Below are positions 17,091-25,404 of a stretch of 64,000 nucleotides of DNA, one piece after another. Positions within the stretch are counted from its first letter, which is position 1. The number at the start of each line of letters is the position of its first letter. The translations under genes and the position numbers were made by a program. The stretch is from Bacillota bacterium (lineage in GTDB: Bacteria > Bacillota > Limnochordia > Darwinibacteriales > DTU012). The DNA lies in the NCBI GenBank assembly GCA_012840925.1, contig DUVS01000027.1, positions 49,866-113,865 on the forward strand, given 5' to 3'. The notes under the pieces are model-generated. The model had not been told where the DNA came from and did not search any database. It worked only from the letters and a program-made list of their open reading frames with translations.

Positions 17091-18377
17091 TTAGAACTTA
17101 ACCAAGTCCCTAATCCTTACAGGTAATCCGGTGGCAATTGACTTGTTGCCAGCAATACCTACGAGAATTGACATGGCTCCATCGATATGTGAGGCTGCGC
17201 GATTGAATGGATCGGGCTTCGGATCACCGAAGATATCATCCAGCATACGGGGATCGCCGCCACCATGTCCGCCCTGGGCTTCTTCGACTGGTACTTCATA
17301 TCGCTCGCCGAACATCGGATAGACGACAATCCGCTTCATGGCTACAGCGCCTTCCAATGCCTGTTCTCCGCCGGCGTTGATATAGCTCTTCTCTCCGATA
17401 TCAACTTGAATCCGGCCTTTGGTACCGTTAATTGCCACCCGGTAGCCTTCCCACGGCAAGTAGGCATTGAGTGAATATGTAAGTATGGCCTTGTTTTTAT
17501 AACGGACCATTACTCCCATTGTATCTTCAATGCTGATGCCATCGCCAAACACGCTTTGATCCCGGAGATAACCATCGAATTTCTCTGCTTCCAGATAGAG
17601 TTTCGATAAAGACTCATTTCTTGACAAATCCAATGCGAATGGATCATCTTTAGCGTTCTCAGAACCGGTACCACGGTAGTAGAACTTCGTTATACCGCGC
17701 TTCTCAGCATTTTCACGGCCATAGAACAACAAATCTCCCATGGCAAAAACTGTTTCAGGTTGACTGCCGATCCAGAAGTTGACCAGATCAAAATGATGGG
17801 TTGCCTTGTGGACCAATAACCCGCCGCTGTTGCGTTTATCCCGATGCCATCTGCGGAAGTAGTCAGCACCGTGACGGGTATTGAGCAACCACTCAAAATG
17901 TACTGATGTTACATCACCGATCGTATCGTTCATGATTAGCTCCCGGATCTTGGTGTTATAGGGAGAATAACGATAATTGAAGGTAACCCGCAGTTTCCTG
18001 CCGGTGCGTTGAATCGTGTCGAAAATTGCCTGGCACTTCTCTGCATCTATAGTCATAGGCTTTTCGCTGATCACATCGCACCCAAGCTCCATAGCCCGGC
18101 AAATATACTTGTGATGGGTCCGGTCAATCGATGTCACAATTACCGTATCGGGCTTTTCCTTCTCAATCATTTGATCAAATTCATGGGCCAAATAGGTTCG
18201 GACTGGTCCATAATTATGCTTTTCCTGCAAGGCATTGACTGCATATTCCAATCGGGCCGGGTTTATATCACAGAAAGCAACCAATTCACTGGTATCCTTA
18301 TATTTCGATGCCAGTGCTTCGTAAAAGAAGCGAGCTCTTCCCCCGGTACCTACTTGAACATACCTGTGTTTTTTCAT
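17091..18377 (-). CDS. Gfo/Idh/MocA family oxidoreductase
   Basis: This 428-residue NAD(P)-dependent dehydrogenase has an N-terminal Rossmann fold (YVQVGTGGRARFFYEAL), a conserved DTVIVTSIDRTHHKYI strand, and the EKPMTIDAEKC motif with the catalytic lysine near residue 100. The C-terminal substrate domain has GLLVHKATHHFDLVNFWIG. Members oxidise or epimerise sugars, inositols and related compounds; the substrate here cannot be read from the sequence. The start is ATG 18377 with GGAGGCAATAAGAATCC upstream. It diverges from an AraC regulator across 133 bp and lies near a glycoside hydrolase, so a role in sugar catabolism under that regulator is likely. Confidence 0.9.
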   Translation of the reverse strand: MKKHRYVQVGTGGRARFFYEALASKYKDTSELVAFCDINPARLEYAVNALQEKHNYGPVRTYLAHEFDQMIEKEKPDTVIVTSIDRTHHKYICRAMELGCDVISEKPMTIDAEKCQAIFDTIQRTGRKLRVTFNYRYSPYNTKIRELIMNDTIGDVTSVHFEWLLNTRHGADYFRRWHRDKRNSGGLLVHKATHHFDLVNFWIGSQPETVFAMGDLLFYGRENAEKRGITKFYYRGTGSENAKDDPFALDLSRNESLSKLYLEAEKFDGYLRDQSVFGDGISIEDTMGVMVRYKNKAILTYSLNAYLPWEGYRVAINGTKGRIQVDIGEKSYINAGGEQALEGAVAMKRIVVYPMFGERYEVPVEEAQGGHGGGDPRMLDDIFGDPKPDPFNRAASHIDGAMSILVGIAGNKSIATGLPVRIRDLVKF

Positions 18378-18510
18378 GGATTCTTATTGCCTCCTTATCA
18401 AAGAATATGTTAAATTTATTTTACAGCAAATTTATCTAAAAATCTAATCTTTATTTGCTCATTTGTCGGATATTCGACCTATCTTGCGATTAATAGTGAG
18501 CACATTTATA

Positions 18511-19368
18511 ATGAAATTGGAGGTGGTTAAAATCCCAGACATCAGCTTCCTGTTTAGAATCCAATCCCATAAGCGCGGTGCCTTTAGCATGGACAACAAA
18601 CACAGCCACAAACCCCACGAGATCTATTATCTCAGAAACGGGCAGCGTTATTACTTCATTGAAGATCGCATCTACCACGTCCACCAGGGTGATTTGATTT
18701 TTGTACCCAGCGCTGTCCTTCATCGAACCACCGCTGCAGACAACCGCGATCATGAACGCACTGTCATCTATTTTCAAGATCAGTTTCTCGAAGATCTAAT
18801 CCCGGATATTGCCAATCATCCCATTATGAACCGATTTTACAGCGAACCAAAGGTAGTGCGCTTAAAGCTTGCGGATCAAGTTGTCATAGAAAACATTCTT
18901 GCAAAACTAAACCATGAGTACCAAAAACAGCTCCCCAATTCACAGCTGTATCTGAAGATCCTGTTAATAGAGCTTTTATTAATCGCCAATCGAATCGAAC
19001 CAGCCGATGCCAGTGTTTATGAACCTTTAAGCCCGATTCATGAAAAAATCCACAAGATAGTTCGCTATCTGCGGAAGAATTACCAAAAACCGGTCTCGCT
19101 AAGTCAATTGGCAAAAAAATTCTATATCAGTCAGTATTACCTGTCCCGGATGTTCAAGGCGGTAACAGGGCTTTCTTTGATCGAGTATTTGAACACGATC
19201 CGGATTCAAGAAGCGCAAAAACTCTTAACCGAGTGCGACTTGACTATCACAGAGATCGCTTCCATGGTGGGTTATGAGAGCCAAACCTATTTTGGGCGGA
19301 CCTTTAAGAGGATCATCGGGTTATCTCCCCGGGAATACCGCAAGCAGCACCTGACCGGACACAATTAG
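18511..19368 (+). CDS. AraC-family transcriptional regulator with cupin sensor domain
   Basis: This protein of about 285 residues has an N-terminal cupin-type sugar-sensing domain (HKPHEIYYLRNGQRYYF, HQGDLIFVPSAVLHRT). A C-terminal double helix-turn-helix of AraC type follows (LSQLAKKFYISQYYLSRMFK, LTITEIASMVGYESQTYFGR, GLSPREYRKQ). It likely activates nearby sugar genes, first of all the divergent oxidoreductase. The start is not settled. ATG 18511 has little ribosome site of its own, whereas a perfect GGAGGTGG lies just after it and points at an ATC codon (18532) in the same frame. No ATG/GTG/TTG stands at the right distance. Confidence 0.88.
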   Translation: MKLEVVKIPDISFLFRIQSHKRGAFSMDNKHSHKPHEIYYLRNGQRYYFIEDRIYHVHQGDLIFVPSAVLHRTTAADNRDHERTVIYFQDQFLEDLIPDIANHPIMNRFYSEPKVVRLKLADQVVIENILAKLNHEYQKQLPNSQLYLKILLIELLLIANRIEPADASVYEPLSPIHEKIHKIVRYLRKNYQKPVSLSQLAKKFYISQYYLSRMFKAVTGLSLIEYLNTIRIQEAQKLLTECDLTITEIASMVGYESQTYFGRTFKRIIGLSPREYRKQHLTGHN

Positions 19369-19380
19369 CTGTTTCCTCAG

Positions 19381-20106
19381 TTAGCGCTTTTTATCCAGGA
19401 TCTGATAGATTCTCGGTAAATCAAATACGGTAATAATCCCAAGCAGTGTCCCGGCCTCGCTGCCTCCCTCGCTAATGAGCACTGCCTGCATTCTTTTACC
19501 CCTGTGGCTGAAATCTTCGAAAATCTTAAGCACTGTAACCAACGAACATGTTGGAGGCACGAATCGATAGTTGTCGGTGTTGTGAAGATAACGAAGTACT
19601 GCTTCTACTTTTACCTGGGTCAAGTCAAGCCCAGCAGCCATATGATCTGCCAGCCAGTAGGTCACTGCTTCAGCAGTCAGCAGGCCTACGAATTGGCGCC
19701 CTTTGTAAACAGGCAGTTTAGAAAAGGAATTGACGTTCATCTTAGTAATAGCTGTGCTGAGGCTGTCATCAAGATTGCAGGTTACCACAGGCCCCAAAAA
19801 CGACTCAGCAACCGTCGGCGGAGTATGCATGAGATCCCGGATCTGTTCCAATCGCTCAACCACATCCCGATGGGGTTCTGCTATTGGCTGATCATCAATT
19901 CGCTCATGGACAATGGCATTGCGGAGATCACCATATTCCTTTAGCTCGAGGGCGATCTCCCTGACAAAAGGGTCGATTTTGGCTGCCAGATCTACCAGCT
20001 GATAAAAGGGCACGTGCCGTTTAATTTTCACTACTTTCTCCAAAGCCTGTTCGATGCCGATAAAGGCATTCAAAAAGCGCCTTGAATTTTCGTAACTGTA
20101 GGTCAT
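19381..20106 (-). CDS. HEPN-like domain fused to paired CBS domains
   Basis: This 241-residue soluble protein has an N-terminal helical region (residues 1-95) containing LRNAIVHE. R62 and H67 form the R-x4-H motif of HEPN RNases and nucleotidyltransferase partners. Residues 100-240 form two CBS motifs (VVTCNLDDSLSTAITKMN, GLLTAEAVTYWLADHM, TLLGIITVFDLPRIY), which bind adenine nucleotides. A nucleotide-controlled RNA- or ribosome-associated role is an inference; catalytic activity is unproven. ATG 20106 is chosen because AAAAGAGGTGGTTTGGCC precedes it; a longer reading frame to 20199 runs into a GC-rich hairpin. It converges with the AraC gene. Confidence 0.8.
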   Translation of the reverse strand: MTYSYENSRRFLNAFIGIEQALEKVVKIKRHVPFYQLVDLAAKIDPFVREIALELKEYGDLRNAIVHERIDDQPIAEPHRDVVERLEQIRDLMHTPPTVAESFLGPVVTCNLDDSLSTAITKMNVNSFSKLPVYKGRQFVGLLTAEAVTYWLADHMAAGLDLTQVKVEAVLRYLHNTDNYRFVPPTCSLVTVLKIFEDFSHRGKRMQAVLISEGGSEAGTLLGIITVFDLPRIYQILDKKR

Positions 20107-20198
20107 GGCCAAACCACCTCTTTTGCTTTTAATGAATAGATTCACGGGGATGAGTGCATTATCCTGCGCCAGCCTTTCGGTTGTCCCCAAAAGCGGCA

Positions 20199-20226
20199 CA
20201 GGCAGCCCCCCAGGAAGGGCTGCCTG
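20199..20226 (-). terminator. GC-rich hairpin between the hydrolase and CBS genes
   Basis: This is a perfect 10-bp stem CAGGCAGCCC/GGGCTGCCTG with an 8-nt loop. On the minus strand it is followed by TGCCGCTTTTGG rather than a clean T run. It probably ends or attenuates transcription from the glycoside hydrolase gene. The rest of the 279-bp gap shows no gene or riboswitch I recognise. Confidence 0.5.
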
Positions 20227-20385
20227 CGTTAGCCTAAGAGCTACTCTTTAAGCCACCTCTTTGTGATCAATGGAATCACTCCTTTCCAGGGAGTAATTAT
20301 CGACCTGCTCCCTGTTTCCAACATAGCATGGAGCCGAGGCAAAAGCTAGATCGTAAACTAATCGGAACCGTTTTTTCAAGCTGGT

Positions 20386-22896
20386 TCAGTTGGCCAGCCT
20401 TGTTATTTCCACCTTCACTGGGCCTAACAAACCAGATCTGATCTTGGCATCTGTAAATTCATTGGCCCGGGAATTGGTGACACTAACCTTGATCTCGTTC
20501 AGTCCTGGCTGCACAAATTCAGATAGATCAAATTGATATGGAGGCAGCAGGCAAACCCCTGCATCGCACCCGTTTAACTCTACACTCGCTAGTTCCCCTA
20601 CCTCACCCAGATCCAGTAAGACTTGCATAAGCTGACCTTTGGCCTGGTCAACATAAAACTGGTTGATGTAGGTCAAGGTTCCGGAAAAGTGCTCCATACC
20701 AGCGAAATCTGTCCAGGAACGCAGCTGCTGAGTAAGGTCCATTGCTTGCGGCGGGTTTTCTATCTGCCATCCCTCAGACACGGTAATTATGTCGGTAATG
20801 GTCCTAGGATGCAGTTCGCCAAGGCAACCAGTAGCACTCGGTTTTGGTTTTAATGCAGGCTCCCTGCCAGGATCGACCACGATAACCGTACTCTGCCGTC
20901 CGCTGAGCTTTATATCCACATTTACACTGGAGTCAGCATTGATCTCCACCGGCAGTGCCCAAGTGGCACCGTTCCATGCATCCCACATTTCCACATAACC
21001 AATTTGATTGAGCACCGCCTTCCCGGCAATCGGTTGATCACCCTCGTTAACCAAGAGGAAAAGGTGAAGGCCATCCTTCACTACATGGGTGTAGCGCAGC
21101 ATACTGCATGTAGGCTCAAAACAGATGTCGCGGGTGATCCGTTTTTCAATCTCGGGAACAAGCTGATCCAAATCTCTGATTTGGCATGCATAATCCGGTA
21201 CCAACCGTTTCTGTTCCCGATTATAGATCAAGACTGCTCCCCCTTGCCTGATAAATTCTGGCAGGGCTCTTTCCACTTCAGGTGTGATCTGGACTGGATC
21301 TTCAATCACCAATACCGAATATTTCTGGGCAGCTATCATTAAATGTCCATCTTCTACCTTCACTCTTTCCCCAAATAACCGGTTTTCCAGATAGTTGAAC
21401 TCGATTTGCTGTTCATAAAGAGGACGTACTATCCGCCACGGCAGATGGTCAGGCTCGCACAACACTGCCACCTGAGCCTGATTGATACTGTCGGTGTTCA
21501 GCCAGCTCAGGCGTTTCATGTAAGTAGAAATGGTCTGATAGTAAGGCCACCAGATATTGTTAGGCCCTACATCCGGCGGGCGCTCATCGTACCTGCCTTT
21601 GCCATCTATGGAGTAGAAGAAGGCATGGGGATATAACAGGTTCACACCGCGGACAAACAGCCAGTCCATGTACCACTTCATGTCCCAAACACCAAATCCC
21701 CAATGGACATTATCCGGGCCGCAACAGGCAAAACACTCATTGGCATTGCGCCGCAAACCTGCGTGCCTGGCAGCATCAGATGAACACTTGGCCATGGTAC
21801 TGTGCTCGCCAGCAAGGGCAAGATCGTTTTCCGGTGCGACCCAGCGCCATACCACGTCCTGGCCGGGAATTTGGAAATATCTCAGCACACCAATATCAGC
21901 GCTCCGTTCAGGATGCCCTGTTAAGGCTATGTTGTGTTCAGCGCACCATTCAGAGATCTGCCTGTAGTATGACTGTTCCAAAAGGGCATTGACTGCCTGC
22001 TTGTACAATCGGTGCTTATCATCAGTTTCATCACCAAGATCAAACCACAACGCAGCCAGATCCAGTTCACTGCCGCCATGCTTTTGAAACCAGTCCAGGA
22101 ATCCATCGGTCCAAGGCCGCAGCCCCCTCCGGCCCCGGCGGCCAAGGATCGCCGGTTCATCGGTAAACATGGCAATGATCGTCTGGCCAAAGTACTTGCT
22201 CAAGACTTGATAATATCTTTCATGGGTATATTCGATAAACGTTCTCACGGCTTCAGGATTGAGCAGATCCGTACTTGGAGGTGCTTCCGGTTGGCCATCA
22301 TCCTCACCGAAATGGATTCCCCGAATCGTTCCCCGTGAATAGGTTTCCACAAACAGCATGGCCACCCAGTGCCCTTGATCCGGTGCTTGAAACACAACTT
22401 TATTGCCCTGTAACGGCAAAATCTGCAGGCTGTCCGGATCGAGCGCCTTTTCGTCAGTTTTTTTTGCAGCCTGGATAGAAATCAGCTGATCATCGGGCTC
22501 CAGCTCAAGCTTAATTTCCAGACGGCCTGACACCTCATATTCCCGCAGCTGAAGGCCGCGGCTGGCATACCGGTGGTTGTGAGCCACAACTTTACCATGG
22601 GCCGATCCGGAAGGATACATTCCTTCATCATATAAGATCACCTGCATACCAAGCTTTTCAGCAGTCTCCACAGCACAGGTGACCAATTCCATAAACCTGT
22701 CCGACAGATATGCGATTTCTTTCGGGATTCCAATCCGGGGATGAATCACAAACCCATTGACACCTTTGGCTTTGAAATCATTGATTTGCCTGACAATTTC
22801 CTCTTCCGTCAGATAATCATTCCAAAACCAAAACGGAATGGGACTGAACTCATCAGCGGGGCTTAGAAACTGTTTCCGCAGCTGCTCCAGACTCAA
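20386..22896 (-). CDS. Glycoside hydrolase, rhamnosidase-like (GH106-related pattern)
   Basis: This 836-residue protein opens with the pattern of a large unassigned or GH106-like group: PIPFWFWNDYLTEEEIVRQI, GVNGFVIHPRIG, GMQVILYDEGMYPSGSAHG. A TIM-barrel catalytic core follows (MFTDEPAILGRRG, with candidate acid E near residue 260). The C-terminal beta-sandwich is typical of GH2-type sugar-binding domains (NQFYVDQAKGQLMQVLLDLG, VELNGCDAG). No signal peptide is seen, so it acts on imported oligosaccharide. TTG 22896 is preferred (GGAGGTGTTCAAGG upstream); the frame opens at GTG 22917 before the ribosome site. Substrate specificity is unknown, and alpha-L-rhamnoside is only a guess. Confidence 0.82.
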   Translation of the reverse strand: MSLEQLRKQFLSPADEFSPIPFWFWNDYLTEEEIVRQINDFKAKGVNGFVIHPRIGIPKEIAYLSDRFMELVTCAVETAEKLGMQVILYDEGMYPSGSAHGKVVAHNHRYASRGLQLREYEVSGRLEIKLELEPDDQLISIQAAKKTDEKALDPDSLQILPLQGNKVVFQAPDQGHWVAMLFVETYSRGTIRGIHFGEDDGQPEAPPSTDLLNPEAVRTFIEYTHERYYQVLSKYFGQTIIAMFTDEPAILGRRGRRGLRPWTDGFLDWFQKHGGSELDLAALWFDLGDETDDKHRLYKQAVNALLEQSYYRQISEWCAEHNIALTGHPERSADIGVLRYFQIPGQDVVWRWVAPENDLALAGEHSTMAKCSSDAARHAGLRRNANECFACCGPDNVHWGFGVWDMKWYMDWLFVRGVNLLYPHAFFYSIDGKGRYDERPPDVGPNNIWWPYYQTISTYMKRLSWLNTDSINQAQVAVLCEPDHLPWRIVRPLYEQQIEFNYLENRLFGERVKVEDGHLMIAAQKYSVLVIEDPVQITPEVERALPEFIRQGGAVLIYNREQKRLVPDYACQIRDLDQLVPEIEKRITRDICFEPTCSMLRYTHVVKDGLHLFLLVNEGDQPIAGKAVLNQIGYVEMWDAWNGATWALPVEINADSSVNVDIKLSGRQSTVIVVDPGREPALKPKPSATGCLGELHPRTITDIITVSEGWQIENPPQAMDLTQQLRSWTDFAGMEHFSGTLTYINQFYVDQAKGQLMQVLLDLGEVGELASVELNGCDAGVCLLPPYQFDLSEFVQPGLNEIKVSVTNSRANEFTDAKIRSGLLGPVKVEITRLAN

Positions 22897-22984
22897 CCTT
22901 GAACACCTCCATAACACAATGGTTACCTTTAATATACCATAAAGAAAAACCTGCTGCCACTAATCCCGGGCAACAGGTTACTGT

Positions 22985-23242
22985 CTATTCTCTGACTATT
23001 CTGCGGATACTGTCGTAACTCAAGTGGTAGCTCTCCATCAAAGCTTCCACCGAAGCGCCGTCACGGTGTTTTTGTCTGATTTCCTGATTGCGCTTGTTGA
23101 GCCAATGTTTGGTTCCGTTGCGCTCTCCCCAACCAAGGCGTTTGTTGGCCTGTTTGGGAATGTAAATCTCTCTTCCTTGCACATACTTCTGGATTTCTTC
23201 AACCAAAGACCGCGGCAAAATATCTGCGGCATTCTTGTACAT
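22985..23242 (-). CDS. CD3324-family small DNA-binding protein (Mor-like)
   Basis: This 85-residue protein starts MYKNAADILPRSLVEEIQKY, followed by GREIYIPKQAN, GWGERNGTKHWLNKRN and SVEALMESYHLSYDSIRRI. That is the layout of the CD3324 family of small Bacillota regulators related to the Mor activator, with a C-terminal helix-turn-helix. The target is unknown. ATG 23242 matches where family members begin and has GAAGGAGG 12 nt upstream. ATG 23287 with AAAGGAGTGCCA would add 15 residues and is a real alternative. It lies 79 bp downstream of a 25-codon ORF that shares its promoter. Confidence 0.78.
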   Translation of the reverse strand: MYKNAADILPRSLVEEIQKYVQGREIYIPKQANKRLGWGERNGTKHWLNKRNQEIRQKHRDGASVEALMESYHLSYDSIRRIVRE

Positions 23243-23321
23243 CAGTGCCAACGTCCTCCTTCTGGCTAAATAAAAGATTTCCGGCATTGGCACTCCTTTG
23301 GTTGCTTACTCCAAGCTGAAT

Positions 23322-23399
23322 TTAGCTCCAATCAAACCCCAAAGGAAGGCCTATACCTGTAATTGCATTTGGAAAATCATAGAAGCGAAACTTAATCAT
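23322..23399 (-). CDS. 25-codon ORF upstream of the CD3324-type gene
   Basis: This short reading frame (ATG 23399, stop TAA at 23322) has an excellent ribosome site, AAAGGAGGTCTATCAG, and lies about 55 bp downstream of a consensus promoter. The peptide begins MIKFRFYDFPNAITG and ends LGFDWS; it is hydrophobic and aromatic. It could be a leader peptide, a signalling or toxin-like peptide, or the surviving 5' end of a longer gene. No homolog is recognised. The translation signals are clearly stronger than expected by chance. Confidence 0.5.
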   Translation of the reverse strand: MIKFRFYDFPNAITGIGLPLGFDWS

Positions 23400-23460
23400 C
23401 TGATAGACCTCCTTTCACAAAAATTCCCGTTTCAACCTCTTCGTGCTGGTACACATCTTT

Positions 23461-23489
23461 AGTATAGCTGATTGTGGCATCACTATCAA
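23461..23489 (-). promoter_or_regulatory. Promoter for the small ORF and CD3324-type gene
   Basis: On the minus strand there is TTGATA, a 17-bp spacer and TATACT, close to consensus, overlapping the purD stop codon. It gives the regulator its own transcription independent of the purine operon. Confidence 0.72.
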
Positions 23490-24766
23490 TTGGAAATATG
23501 ATTCCGAACTGTTTTTGCCAAAGCCCTTGCTCCAATATCATGCCGGTAATGCATATTCTGAAAATTGATCTCCGATACTGCCTGATAAGCCCTCTGCTGT
23601 GCCAGCGTCAGATCAGAACCCAATCCGACTACAGCTAAAACCCTGCCTCCGGCTGTCACCAACTGTCCCCTATCATAGGCGGTTCCAGCATGGAAGATCT
23701 GAACACTTGAGCTGACACTTGCCTCAGCCACCCCTGATATCGGTTTTCCGGCTTCATACTCATTTGGATACCCACCGGAAGCCAATACCACTGCCAAAGC
23801 GGAATTATGATTCCAGTCAACTTCGGTACAGGACGCCAACCGATGCTCAACACAAGCCAAAATGATGGACAGCAAGTCCGAATCAAGGCAGGGCAGGACC
23901 ACCTGTGTCTCCGGATCGCCAAAGCGGGCGTTGAATTCAATCACCTTTAACCCCTGTTCAGTCAACATCAGTCCCGCATAAAGCACGCCGGTGAAACTGC
24001 GTCCCTCTTTCACCAAGGCTTTTGCTGTTGGTACCAGGATAGTGTCCAGCGCTTGTTTAAGCACAGACCCGGATATATGAGGGATGGGAGCATAGGCACC
24101 CATTCCGCCAGTGTTGGGCCCCTGATCCTGATCAAAAGCCCGTTTGTGGTCTTGAGCTGCCGGCATAGGTATTACCGTTTCCCCATCCACAAAGGCCATT
24201 AACGAAAGCTCCTCACCAACCAGGCATTCTTCAATGACCACCTTCGTATCGCCAACCAAACTTGCCTTCACTGCTGCAATGGCTTGCTGATGACTGCTGC
24301 AAACCACGACACCCTTACCGGCTGCCAAGCCATCGGCTTTGACGACTATAGGGGTTGGCGAGGCTTCTATATACTTGATCGCTTCCGCAGCATCGGTGAA
24401 GACCTGATATGATGCTGTGGGAATGCCACAGCGGGCCATAAAATCTTTAGCAAAAGCCTTGCTGGTCTCAATTTCAGCCGCCAGGCGGGTCGGGCCGAAA
24501 GCTTTCAAGCCCGCGGCTTGAAACAAATCCACAATTCCTAAACTTAAAGGCAGCTCCGGGCCAACGATCGTCAAATCGATCTTCTGCTTGACAGCAAATT
24601 CCAGCAGCTGTTGTGTTTCGGTCAGCTTAACCGGAACCAAGGTGGCGATTGCTCCTATCCCGCCGTTACCCGGAGCACAGAAAAGCTCCAGTTCCGGATG
24701 ATCTCGCTTCAATTTCCAGCATATGGCATGTTCGCGCCCTCCACCACCAAGCACGAGAACTCTCAT
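23486..24766 (-). CDS. purD: Phosphoribosylamine--glycine ligase
   Basis: PurD makes GAR from phosphoribosylamine, glycine and ATP, the second step of purine synthesis. The 426-residue protein has the N-terminal MRVLVLGGGGREHAI, the ATP-grasp segment PIVVKADGLAAGKGVVVC, DHKRAFDQDQGPNTGGMGAY, and EFNARFGDPETQVVLPCL with the metal ligands. The frame opens at GTG 24775, but ATG 24766 starts the conserved domain and has GAGGAGTGAACCCC upstream. It is the last gene of the purine operon, 26 bp after purN. purH, often found between purN and purD, is absent here. Confidence 0.96.
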   Translation of the reverse strand: MRVLVLGGGGREHAICWKLKRDHPELELFCAPGNGGIGAIATLVPVKLTETQQLLEFAVKQKIDLTIVGPELPLSLGIVDLFQAAGLKAFGPTRLAAEIETSKAFAKDFMARCGIPTASYQVFTDAAEAIKYIEASPTPIVVKADGLAAGKGVVVCSSHQQAIAAVKASLVGDTKVVIEECLVGEELSLMAFVDGETVIPMPAAQDHKRAFDQDQGPNTGGMGAYAPIPHISGSVLKQALDTILVPTAKALVKEGRSFTGVLYAGLMLTEQGLKVIEFNARFGDPETQVVLPCLDSDLLSIILACVEHRLASCTEVDWNHNSALAVVLASGGYPNEYEAGKPISGVAEASVSSSVQIFHAGTAYDRGQLVTAGGRVLAVVGLGSDLTLAQQRAYQAVSEINFQNMHYRHDIGARALAKTVRNHISN

Positions 24767-24792
24767 GGGGTTCACTCCTCACTCTATCCACT

Positions 24793-25404
24793 CTAACGAA
24801 CCAATCGGCATACCTTTCCCTGATCAAGATAGATCTCACCAAGCGCACATTGATGGATGATGCGCGGATAAAGCTGGTGTTCCAGCGCATGAATCTTTTG
24901 AGACAAGCTTTCGTGATCATCATCGTCGTCAATGGCTACCGCTTGTTGGGCAATAACGGGGCCTGTATCCATACCAGCGTCCACAAAATGAACTGTGACT
25001 CCCGTTACCTTAACCCCAGCCTCAAGTGCTTGCCCTACTGCATCGAGTCCGGGAAAAGCGGGCAGCAGCGATGGGTGCAGATTGATGATTTTGCCATAGT
25101 ACTCACTCAACAGCGTAGGCCCAATTAAACGCATATACCCTGCCAAGGCAACGAAACCGATTCGTTCTTGCTGCAGCCGGGACAAGATCTGTTGTTCATA
25201 GGCCTTTTTGCTGCCAAATTGCCGCCTTTCGACCAGGAATACAGGTGTTTGCCACCTCACGGCTTTGGCTATGACCCCGGCTTGAGGTTGATCGCAGATC
25301 ACCAAGCCGACCTCAATATCCGGAACAGTCAATTGGGCAGTATATCTCATAATTGCCTCATAGTTGGAGCCAGTGCCTGAGGCAAAAACCGCAACTCGAA
25401 TCAC
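24793..25404 (-). CDS. purN: Phosphoribosylglycinamide formyltransferase
   Basis: PurN transfers a formyl group from 10-formyl-THF to GAR. The 203-residue protein starts IRVAVFASGTGSNYEAI and contains FVALAGYMRLIGPTLL, INLHPSLLPAFPGLDAV (catalytic His) and GVTVHFVDAGMDTGPVIAQ (catalytic Asp). The start is GTG 25404 with AAGGAGGGAGCTTA, sharing one base with the purM stop (TAGTG), so the two are translationally coupled. The frame upstream of this GTG is only a shadow of purM. PurN needs folate cofactor, which connects it in function to the folT riboswitch unit at 60221. Confidence 0.96.
   Translation of the reverse strand: MIRVAVFASGTGSNYEAIMRYTAQLTVPDIEVGLVICDQPQAGVIAKAVRWQTPVFLVERRQFGSKKAYEQQILSRLQQERIGFVALAGYMRLIGPTLLSEYYGKIINLHPSLLPAFPGLDAVGQALEAGVKVTGVTVHFVDAGMDTGPVIAQQAVAIDDDDDHESLSQKIHALEHQLYPRIIHQCALGEIYLDQGKVCRLVR

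Noticed and set aside
18466..18485. GTCG-N6-CGAC dyad in the AraC/oxidoreductase gap
   Set aside because: Only four bases per arm; expected by chance at this length.
20107..20385. Possible riboswitch (GEMM- or ydaO-like bits) in the gap before the CBS gene
   Set aside because: Short similarities only; no conserved core could be assembled, and the main feature is a simple hairpin.
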